Below are positions 1 to 5,094 of a stretch of 5,940 nucleotides of DNA, piece by piece (within the stretch, counting starts at the first letter, position 1; each line of letters opens with the position of its first letter). The stretch is from Gammaproteobacteria bacterium (GTDB taxonomy: Bacteria; Pseudomonadota; Gammaproteobacteria; Pseudomonadales; Pseudohongiellaceae). Location of the stretch: positions 1 to 5,940 of the forward strand of contig CANCGR010000194.1 of assembly GCA_947377625.1 (NCBI GenBank), in the 5' to 3' direction. Made by a program: the position numbers and the translations under genes. The notes beneath the pieces were generated by a model. The model had not been told where the DNA came from. It did no database searches and saw only the letters and a program-made list of their open reading frames with translations.

Positions 1-196
1 ATGACTTGAGCCATAGATGTATCCCCGTAAGTTATGCCTCAACCTGCTCGAAAAGCATGACGGCGGTTGAGTGCGGTTAAAAAACTTTGTGCTGCGATTC
101 AAATAACGGCAGCAACAAATTTTTTCTTAACCAGAAAATTGCTCGGGCAAAGGCGGGGCAACGGGGATTCGGGATTGGAGTTGGGTTCTGAGCACA
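1..196. other. Left-edge region with no recognisable gene
   Basis: I see no gene I can support here. One plus-strand frame is open from the left edge to a TAA at 78-80 (about 25 codons). It could be the tail of a gene starting outside the window, but its translation matches nothing I know. Another frame opens with a TTG at 67 and runs into the methyltransferase. It has no ribosome binding site, and it would translate the large palindrome at 197-306, so I treat it as non-coding. No confident promoter was found. Confidence 0.5.
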
Positions 197-306
197 GCCT
201 CTGGCCGGCACAGGGTTCTGCGACACGCCGTGAACCCATCCATGGGGGCTCGGCTGCAGCCATCCATGGCTGCAGACGGTCGCAGAACCCTGTACCCGCC
301 AGAGGC
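197..306. repeat. Large nested inverted repeat (extragenic palindrome, cloverleaf-like)
   Basis: The outer arms are 197-224 and 279-306. They are 28 bases each and complementary at 26 positions, with mismatches near the outer part only. The 54 bases between them hold two smaller palindromes (235-246 and 254-275), so a single strand could fold into a three-way, cloverleaf-like structure. It lies just before the methyltransferase start and outside its conserved part. Size, intergenic position and nested symmetry resemble the dispersed extragenic palindromic repeats of gammaproteobacteria. That assignment is inference, because only one copy is present here. It is not a canonical terminator: no T-tract follows either arm. 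Confidence 0.85.
235..275. repeat. Two inner hairpins of the large palindrome
   Basis: The first hairpin is 235-246 (arms CCCAT/ATGGG around CC). The second is 254-275 (arms CTGCAGCCAT/ATGGCTGCAG around CC) and is a perfect 10-bp stem. Both share the same CCATCCATGG core at the tip, which suggests a duplicated or compensating design rather than chance. Confidence 0.8.
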
Positions 307-348
307 TTCGAAGATCTCCGCGTGTTCATGTCGCACGCAAAAAGTACC

Positions 349-354
349 GAGGAA
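349..354 (+). promoter_or_regulatory. Shine-Dalgarno that decides the methyltransferase start
   Basis: GAGGAA lies 6 bases before the GTG at 361. The competing ATG at 328 has only a weak purine run well upstream. This favours the GTG start. Confidence 0.55.
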
Positions 355-360
355 ACAAGT

Positions 361-1236
361 GTGACAAATGAAAACGGGATTTTTCAGCGGATGTTTGGTC
401 GTACATCTGCTGCTCAAGTTGCAGCTTCGCCAGCGGTTCAAGCAGTGCCTTCATCGGACGTTCCAGCAGCACCCGCTCCCGGCGATCTGACCTGGCTGTG
501 CAACGTTTGCGGCACTACCAATCACAGCCCGGTACTTTCGGTAAACCGTGAAAGCAGTCCCTGCCAGCACTGTGGTTCAGTGATGCGATTCCGTTCGATG
601 ATGGCAATTCTTACGGAACGTTTGTTCGGGAAAGTACAAGTGCTGAGTGAAGTCACTGCGCATCCGGGCATCACTGGTCTGGGCATGAGTGATGCGGATA
701 CCTATGCTACTTTGCTTACACAAAAATTTTCTTACACGAATACCTATTACCACTGTGAGCCGTTGCTCGACGTCATGAAGCCGGCAACGAAATGGTTGGG
801 TGTTAATGATTTTGTCATTACCTCAGATGTGTACGAGCATGTGCCGCCCCCCATCCAGACGGCGTTTGACAATCTGTTTGCACTGCTCAAGCCGGGCGGA
901 GTGGTGATTTTTTCAGTGCCATTCAGTTTGGAAGCCGACACGCGTGAGCACTATCCCAACTTGCATGACTTTACGATTCGGCAGGAAGCCAATGGCGACT
1001 ATGTGCTCGACAATGTGACCAAAGATGGAGTGAAGGAAACCTTCACCGATCTGGTATTTCATGGCGGCCCAGGTTCCACGCTGGAACTGCGCCTGTTTTC
1101 TCAGGCGGCCTTGCAGCGACATTTTGCCGCTGCCGGCTTTACCGACTTGCGCATACACACTGAACTGCATGTGGAACACGGCATCATCTGGCTCCAGCCG
1201 TGGAGCCTGATGATGTCGGCTGTCAAACCGCTGTGA
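361..1236 (+). CDS. Zinc-ribbon class I SAM-dependent methyltransferase
   Basis: The predicted product has 291 residues and is a cytosolic, S-adenosylmethionine-dependent methyltransferase of unknown substrate. After a short Ala/Pro/Ser/Val-rich linker (about residues 17-40), four cysteines (47, 50, 68, 71; two CxxC knuckles) form a likely zinc ribbon. The Rossmann-like catalytic domain follows. Motif I is degenerate (GLGMSDAD, about 107-113). A clear acidic-loop motif, SDVYEHVP (155-162), and LLKPGGVVIFSVPF (175-188) are typical of Methyltransf_11/23-type enzymes. A YTNTYYHCEP segment (125-134) resembles that of relatives I associate with glycan or surface-polysaccharide loci, but no glycosyltransferase is nearby. 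The start is GTG 361, chosen for its GAGGAA ribosome site; ATG 328 (302 residues) is the alternative. The gene converges on the dehydrogenase gene with a 17-bp gap. The methyltransferase fold is secure and the substrate is not. Confidence 0.85.
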   Translation: MTNENGIFQRMFGRTSAAQVAASPAVQAVPSSDVPAAPAPGDLTWLCNVCGTTNHSPVLSVNRESSPCQHCGSVMRFRSMMAILTERLFGKVQVLSEVTAHPGITGLGMSDADTYATLLTQKFSYTNTYYHCEPLLDVMKPATKWLGVNDFVITSDVYEHVPPPIQTAFDNLFALLKPGGVVIFSVPFSLEADTREHYPNLHDFTIRQEANGDYVLDNVTKDGVKETFTDLVFHGGPGSTLELRLFSQAALQRHFAAAGFTDLRIHTELHVEHGIIWLQPWSLMMSAVKPL

Positions 1237-1242
1237 AGCGGT
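1227..1242. terminator. Short hairpin between convergent genes (weak terminator candidate)
   Basis: ACCGCT and AGCGGT form a 6-bp stem around GTGA, spanning the methyltransferase stop codon in the gap before the convergent dehydrogenase gene. There is no T-tract on either strand, so intrinsic termination is doubtful. The position between two convergent genes is the main argument for it. Confidence 0.2.
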
Positions 1243-1253
1243 AGAGTGCACTG

Positions 1254-3350
1254 TTACTTCATCAAATCTGCGCGCTTTGACAGAATGAATTGTTTGATGG
1301 AATCAGCTTCCGCTTCGTTCAAGTATTGACCCAGATTCGGCATGCCGAGTCCGGCGAAGGCGCCTTCGCGCACAATGTTCTGGAAGATGTTGTAGGTGGC
1401 TGGATCGGCGTAACGCAGATCCTTGATGGCGCCACCGCTCGCGGCATTGCGGCCATGACACATTGCACAACGCTCACCGAACAGGTCGCTGCCTTTTGCC
1501 AATACGGCTTTGTCATTGTTGAACGGTACTGCAGTGAGTGCAGGTAACGCCTGGCCTTTGACCGGCACAATGTTCTTGTCGCCGCCCAGCATAAAAGTCC
1601 ACAGGCGTCCTTCGGCTTTGTATTGGCCGGAAGGATTCACACCGAACAACGCAGTGGCGCCACCCCAGCCGGCCAGCACGGAAATATATTGTTTGCCATC
1701 GAGTTCATAGGTGATGGGCGGTGCCACTACGGCAGTACCCACGTTTATATCCCACAGTTTTTTGCCGCTGTCGGCTGCGTAGGCAATGAAGTGGCCATCA
1801 GAAGTGCCTTGAAACACCAGGTTGCCGGCGGTGCTCAGCGTGCCGCCGTTAATTGCATTGGGATAATCGATTTGCCAGCGTGGTTTGTTGGTCAGCGGAT
1901 CCCAGGCCAGCAAAGCGCCGGGTGTTGGATTGACCGGGCCGATGCCTGGCACATAGTCGGTCTGCGGCCGCTTGGGCAGATCTGCGCTATTGCCCAGCAC
2001 GATGCCGTTGTTCCATTTGCCGGGCTGATATTTGTAGTCCGGTGCCACCACATAGTTGAAGCGGCTGCCTTGTTGTGTCGGCAGATAGACCAGACCTGTA
2101 AGCGGGCTGTACGACATCGGGTGCCAATTGTGGGCGCCGCCAGGGCCGGGCATCACCGCAGAAACTGCATCCTTGTAGCGAGCACTTTTTGTTTCGATCG
2201 GTTTGCCGGTTTCCTTGCTGATGCCGGTGGCCCACGTAAGGTTTGCATAAGGCTCGGCTGACAACAGTTCACCGGTAATGCGATCGAGCACGTAAAAGAA
2301 GCCGTTCTTCGGCGCCTGCATGATGACCTTGCGAACTTTGCCTTTGATGACGAGTTCGGTCTGCATCAGCCCTTGCACGGCAGTGAAATCCCAGTCGTCA
2401 CCCGGTGTAGTTTGGTAATACCAGGCGACTCGGCCGGTTTCGACATGCAACGCCACGATTGACGACAGGAACAGGTTGTCGCCTTTGCCGGCACTGCGCA
2501 GTTCTCGGCTCCACGGCGAACCGTTGCCGGTGCCTATATAAACCAGCTTCGCTTCAGGATCGTAAATCATTGAGTCCCATGAAGCGCCACCTCCACCCAC
2601 TTCCCACCATTTGCCAAACCAGGTTTTGGCCGCCATCTCCATGTCGGGATTTTCAAAACCATCGGCAGGGTTGCCGGGCACCACCCAGAAGCGCCACGCT
2701 TGTTTGCCGGTGTTGGCGTCGTAAGCGGTGACATGACCGCGCACGCCCAGTTCAGAACCGCCATTGCCGATCACCACTTTGCCATCGACTACTCTAGGTG
2801 CGCCGGTGATCGTATAAGGCCGGCTTTGGTCAACGGTGAGTGTTGACCATAGTTCCTTGCCCGTTTTTGCATCCAGAGCGATCAGGCGGCCATCAATGGC
2901 GCCGACATAGACTTTGCCGTCATACAACGCCACGCCGCGATTGACGACATCACAGCACGCTTTCCAGCCCATGCTCTTGTCGACCTGCGGATCGTAATCC
3001 CACAACACTTTGCCGGTTCTGGCATCGAGCGCAAACACGCTGCTCCAAGGGCGCGTGGCGTAAATCACACCATCATGCACCAGCGGGGTTCCTTCCAGGC
3101 CACGGAACGAACTGGTGTTGAAGCTCCATGCCACCCCCAGCTCATTGACGTTTTTGTCGTTGATTTGCGTCATCGCGCTGAAGCGGGTTTCCGCGTAATC
3201 ATGGCCGTAGGTGAGCCATTCGTTGTTCTTGGCAGCGTCGGTCAAGGCTTTGCCGTTCTGCGCCCAGGCCGGACTGGTGCCCGCCAGCACAAGCAAACAC
3301 AGCGGCATTACACGATTGATGGCAGCACGAAAAAAGACAGTCTTGATCAT
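1254..3350 (-). CDS. PQQ-dependent alcohol dehydrogenase with C-terminal cytochrome c (quinohaemoprotein)
   Basis: The product has 698 residues and is a periplasmic oxidoreductase. It oxidises an alcohol with pyrroloquinoline quinone and passes electrons to its own haem c. A signal peptide ends near residue 30 (AWA/QNG). The eight-bladed propeller shows repeated tryptophan-docking motifs, for example ALDARTGKVLW (107-117), ALDAKTGKELW (158-168), AYDANTGKQAW (209-219) and ALHVETGRVAW (300-310). The vicinal cysteine pair is C132-C133. Likely metal and catalytic residues are E200, N276 and D321 (in GDDWDFT). The cytochrome domain (about 605-698) has CAMCH (628-632) and a probable distal ligand M670 (GLGMPNLG). 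Length and order match soluble type II quinohaemoprotein alcohol dehydrogenases. The ATG at 3348-3350 has AGGGA five bases upstream. No PQQ-synthesis or partner cytochrome gene is in the window, and the physiological alcohol is unknown. Confidence 0.96.
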   Translation of the reverse strand: MIKTVFFRAAINRVMPLCLLVLAGTSPAWAQNGKALTDAAKNNEWLTYGHDYAETRFSAMTQINDKNVNELGVAWSFNTSSFRGLEGTPLVHDGVIYATRPWSSVFALDARTGKVLWDYDPQVDKSMGWKACCDVVNRGVALYDGKVYVGAIDGRLIALDAKTGKELWSTLTVDQSRPYTITGAPRVVDGKVVIGNGGSELGVRGHVTAYDANTGKQAWRFWVVPGNPADGFENPDMEMAAKTWFGKWWEVGGGGASWDSMIYDPEAKLVYIGTGNGSPWSRELRSAGKGDNLFLSSIVALHVETGRVAWYYQTTPGDDWDFTAVQGLMQTELVIKGKVRKVIMQAPKNGFFYVLDRITGELLSAEPYANLTWATGISKETGKPIETKSARYKDAVSAVMPGPGGAHNWHPMSYSPLTGLVYLPTQQGSRFNYVVAPDYKYQPGKWNNGIVLGNSADLPKRPQTDYVPGIGPVNPTPGALLAWDPLTNKPRWQIDYPNAINGGTLSTAGNLVFQGTSDGHFIAYAADSGKKLWDINVGTAVVAPPITYELDGKQYISVLAGWGGATALFGVNPSGQYKAEGRLWTFMLGGDKNIVPVKGQALPALTAVPFNNDKAVLAKGSDLFGERCAMCHGRNAASGGAIKDLRYADPATYNIFQNIVREGAFAGLGMPNLGQYLNEAEADSIKQFILSKRADLMK

Positions 3351-3355
3351 GATTA

Positions 3356-3360
3356 TCCCT
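3356..3360 (-). promoter_or_regulatory. Ribosome binding site of the PQQ dehydrogenase gene
   Basis: The minus strand reads AGGGA, then TAATC, then ATG. The five-base spacing and the signal peptide just downstream support this start. Confidence 0.7.
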
Positions 3361-3427
3361 GGGAGTCAGTTGTCACTTGTAATGAGACTTTGCAAGGCAC
3401 GGATAATAGTCGAGCGCAGGGTTTTAG

Positions 3428-3455
3428 ACTATTTCCTGTGTCAGCATAAAATCAA
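3428..3455 (-). promoter_or_regulatory. Possible sigma-70 promoter for the PQQ dehydrogenase gene
   Basis: On the minus strand TTGATT (3450-3455) and AATAGT (3428-3433) are separated by 16 bases. Each matches four of six consensus bases. The leader to the ATG would be roughly 70 bases. This was found by eye in AT-rich sequence and is weak evidence. Confidence 0.3.
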
Positions 3456-3573
3456 AAATCAGGCACTGCATTGGTCATCATGTCGCGCAAGGCCGATGCC
3501 GCTGCCCAGGACGACGGCAATTTTGCTTTGGAAATTCACGGAGTATGCGGTTGTGAGGGGGAGTTAAGCGAAA

Positions 3574-3960
3574 TCAGAACATCGAATTGGTGTTGACCGA
3601 AGTCTCAGCCACTTCCTGCACGCTGTCCCAATGTTCAACGATCAGGCCATTTTCGAGCCGGAAAATGTCGATGACTCCGAAGCCGCGATCGCCTTTGAAG
3701 CGCTTGACGTGGTAATGCAGGATCACATGATCGCCATCGACAAAGGAGCGCTTGAGCAACTGCTCGGCGTCGGGGCTGTCCTTGTGACGTTCGTCGAGAA
3801 AGCTTTTGAGATTGGCCACTCCGGGAGCGGCCATCTGGCTGTGCTGGATGTAGTTCGGCGAAATATAGCGATCCACTTCAATGGAATTCAGTGGCACCAG
3901 CACGTTATGGAACATGTCGAGGACATGCTGAAGATTGCGCTTTTCTTCTTCTGTGCGCAT
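3574..3960 (-). CDS. SnoaL/NTF2-like family protein
   Basis: The product has 128 residues, a full-length small cone-shaped alpha+beta barrel of the NTF2-like superfamily, closest in appearance to SnoaL-like polyketide-cyclase or aldol-condensation proteins. An N-terminal helix (about 5-30) is followed by YIQHS (37-41), a beta strand VDGDHVILHYHV (74-85) and the typical closing strands DIFRLENGLIVEHWD (98-112). His40 and the polar residues in the last strands would line the pocket. There is no signal peptide, so it should be cytoplasmic. The ATG is preceded by AGGAG (3969-3973) at 8-base spacing. It starts 29 bases after the upstream secreted-protein gene on the same strand, which suggests co-transcription. 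Family members range from isomerases and hydratases to non-enzymatic binders, so no reaction is assigned. A role beside the downstream alcohol dehydrogenase is inference from position only. Confidence 0.88.
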   Translation of the reverse strand: MRTEEEKRNLQHVLDMFHNVLVPLNSIEVDRYISPNYIQHSQMAAPGVANLKSFLDERHKDSPDAEQLLKRSFVDGDHVILHYHVKRFKGDRGFGVIDIFRLENGLIVEHWDSVQEVAETSVNTNSMF

Positions 3961-3967
3961 TGGCTCA

Positions 3968-3973
3968 GCTCCT
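3968..3973 (-). promoter_or_regulatory. Ribosome binding site of the SnoaL-like gene
   Basis: The minus strand reads AGGAGC and ends 7 bases before the ATG (8 from AGGAG). It lies in the 29-base gap after the preceding gene's stop, so the gene can be translated independently. Confidence 0.65.
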
Positions 3974-3989
3974 GTGCGACAAGGTCTTG

Positions 3990-4730
3990 TTAATTGACCC
4001 GGTCCACCTGAATGAAGCTGCCCAATCTTTCTGAATACAAACGATAGGAACTACCCCAGCCTGAGGGGCGAATCGTTATTTTCTCGCCCGGTTGCAGCAG
4101 GTAGGTCCCGCTCATGGCTTGCTGCCAAACCTGCCCGCTGGCGAGCGTGATTCTCCACATGTTGGGCTTGGACTGCTTGAGGCTGGCGATGGTATCGGTC
4201 AGTTCCTTGACGCCGCCGCTGTCGGTGCTCACAGAGGCTGAAGCACTACGACCAAAATTATCCACATCATTGCCGGGTTTCGCCGGTGCTTTGGTGGCTA
4301 CCGCTTTTGCGTTCTGGGAATCGCTTGGCTCATCACTGCCAAAAGGCCAAAGTTTTCGATAGAACGGTTTTTTGGCTGCTTCTGCAGGCACTGTGCTCAC
4401 GCTGGCGGATGACGACGTGCTACTGCCTTGGCTGGGGCTGGTGGTAACGGCGGTGGTTTCTGTTGCCGAGGGCAAACGGGCGGGGATGGTGGACTGGGTT
4501 GCGCCTTTGGGGATAACAGCTTTGGTAGTCTCGGCTTGGTCATAGCACGCAAAGCGGGCTGTGCGATCAGTGATGTTCTGGCAGTCAGTGAGGGCTTTTT
4601 GCTGCGCGAAGGCGGGCAAAGCCAGGCTACTTAGCAGCAAAAAAACTAACCCGTTGAGTTTAAAAGAAAAGATTCTGGAAGCCGCAGAGATCATACGCAT
4701 TACCAAAGGGGGTGGGTGAACAAGACTCAT
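3990..4730 (-). CDS. Secreted protein of unknown function with Cys-Tyr-Asp motif
   Basis: I do not recognise a named gene. From the ATG at 4730 the product has 246 residues. A signal peptide has its hydrophobic core at about 25-40 and a likely cut after AFA (40-42). The mature N-terminus carries a paired-cysteine motif, C50 and FACYD (60-64), like that seen in assorted periplasmic proteins, including some type VI secretion accessory proteins. The two cysteines could form a disulfide. A long Ser/Thr/Ala/Pro-rich low-complexity stretch (about 70-170) follows. A compact C-terminal domain (190-246) contains MWRITLASGQVW and LLQPGEKITIRP and looks all-beta, possibly SH3-like. ATG 4730 has GGAG ten bases upstream. 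ATG 4700 (236 residues) gives a more normal signal peptide but has no ribosome site, and TTG 4757 is less likely. The gene is divergent from the TonB-like gene. An envelope location is well supported and the function is unknown. Confidence 0.8.
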   Translation of the reverse strand: MSLVHPPPLVMRMISAASRIFSFKLNGLVFLLLSSLALPAFAQQKALTDCQNITDRTARFACYDQAETTKAVIPKGATQSTIPARLPSATETTAVTTSPSQGSSTSSSASVSTVPAEAAKKPFYRKLWPFGSDEPSDSQNAKAVATKAPAKPGNDVDNFGRSASASVSTDSGGVKELTDTIASLKQSKPNMWRITLASGQVWQQAMSGTYLLQPGEKITIRPSGWGSSYRLYSERLGSFIQVDRVN

Positions 4731-4759
4731 TCTGGCATGGCTCCAATGTGCAAGCAACG

Positions 4760-4814
4760 AGGATAGGTCGCGGGATTAGCCGAAGTTCCCCCCTTGGTTA
4801 CGCCAACCTATCCT
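4760..4814. repeat. Nine-bp inverted repeat closing a 37-base loop
   Basis: AGGATAGGT (4760-4768) and ACCTATCCT (4806-4814) are perfectly complementary. On the minus strand, in the putative leader of the secreted-protein gene, the loop can form small internal stems (TTGG/CCAA and a G-run with CCC). This could be the closing helix of a structured leader RNA or a spaced operator pair. No known riboswitch matches. Confidence 0.6.
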
Positions 4815-4870
4815 GGCAAGTGGGTTGCAATGAATGGCGGGAAATGTTGCGTCACCGGGCAAGTCGTTTG

Positions 4871-4898
4871 GGTTGGAACTGTGATGCCAACAGTAACC
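4871..4898. repeat. Bulged hairpin with an alternative pairing
   Basis: GGTT/AACC and ACTGT/ACAGT form a nine-pair stem with a three-base bulge (4875-4877) and a seven-base loop. An overlapping alternative, GTTGG (4872-4876) with CCAAC (4887-4891), cannot coexist with it. Its role is unknown. Confidence 0.5.
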
Positions 4899-4936
4899 GG
4901 GCGTTCAGTAATTCCTCTGCATAACTCCATCGCGTG

Positions 4937-4957
4937 TTGCCGGCAAAAAAATTTGCC
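4937..4957. repeat. TTGCCGGCAA palindrome and adjoining A-loop hairpin
   Basis: A perfect 10-bp palindrome (4937-4946) overlaps a hairpin with arms GGCAAA (4942-4947) and TTTGCC (4952-4957) around AAAA. The palindrome has the size and symmetry of a dimeric repressor half-operator. The hairpin is not followed by a T-tract and is not a standard terminator. Confidence 0.45.
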
Positions 4958-4983
4958 CTGCCCTAAAGGAGCATGTGTCCCAG

Positions 4984-5064
4984 ATGGCGTCTCAACTTTC
5001 ATCTCCTTTCAATAGACCTGTTCACTATTTTGGTTTTAGTATTGTGCGCAAACAAGAACCATAA
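4984..5064 (+). CDS. Possible 26-residue leader peptide (uncertain)
   Basis: ATG 4984 (or GTG 4975) opens a frame ending in TAA at 5062-5064, about 30 bases before the TonB-like gene. AAAGGAG (4965-4971) lies upstream, 12 bases from the ATG and 3 from the GTG, neither an ideal spacing. The product would begin MASQLSSPFNRPVHYFGF and has no recognised motif. It could be an upstream leader or simple chance; confidence is low. Confidence 0.15.
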   Translation: MASQLSSPFNRPVHYFGFSIVRKQEP

Positions 5065-5083
5065 AAAAACTATAGGCATAGCA

Positions 5084-5088
5084 AGGGG
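5084..5088 (+). promoter_or_regulatory. Ribosome binding site of the TonB-like gene
   Basis: AGGGG lies six bases before the ATG at 5095 and sets the start of the exported TonB-domain protein. Confidence 0.65.
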
Positions 5089-5094
5089 TAAATC

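Larger units (their letters stand above)
3351..3573. other. Intergenic region upstream of the PQQ dehydrogenase gene
   Basis: No complete gene is supported in these 223 bases. On the minus strand they contain the dehydrogenase ribosome site, a possible sigma-70 promoter (3428-3455), a second AT-rich hexamer TATTAT (3403-3408), and a 26-codon frame (3459-3539) whose start resembles a Rossmann-fold N-terminus. No convincing terminator follows the SnoaL-like gene, so read-through into the dehydrogenase gene remains possible. Confidence 0.5.
4731..5094. other. Divergent intergenic region rich in hairpins
   Basis: About 360 bases separate two divergent genes for exported proteins. From left to right I see a 9-bp inverted repeat (4760-4814), a bulged hairpin (4871-4898), two copies of ACCGGGC (4854-4860 and 4896-4902), a palindrome plus an A-loop hairpin (4937-4957), a possible short frame (4984-5064) and an AT-rich stretch (about 5000-5080). 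Promoters for both flanking genes should lie here, but I found no convincing -35/-10 pair by eye. No known riboswitch consensus was recognised. Confidence 0.6.

Noticed and set aside
197..306. Integron attC site or intrinsic terminator
   Set aside because: The conserved attC core triplets and paired R/L boxes are not visible, there is no integrase gene, and no T-tract follows the stem.
99..441. Minus-strand open frames of 76 and 104 codons at the left end
   Set aside because: They run through the large palindrome and into the methyltransferase on the other strand, with no ribosome site or domain.
1623..2261. 212-codon plus-strand open frame inside the dehydrogenase gene
   Set aside because: It is antisense to a strongly conserved PQQ propeller, and its translation shows no recognisable domain.
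3480..3596. 38-codon plus-strand frame containing VCGCEG
   Set aside because: It has no ribosome site and overlaps the end of the SnoaL-like gene antisense. The cysteines alone are not evidence.
4760..4902. Known riboswitch classes (TPP, cobalamin, glycine, SAM, c-di-GMP)
   Set aside because: I compared by eye with the conserved core sequences of these classes and found no match.
4942..4957. Rho-independent terminator
   Set aside because: The stem is six A/T-rich pairs with an all-A loop and no downstream T-run, and no gene ends nearby on either strand.
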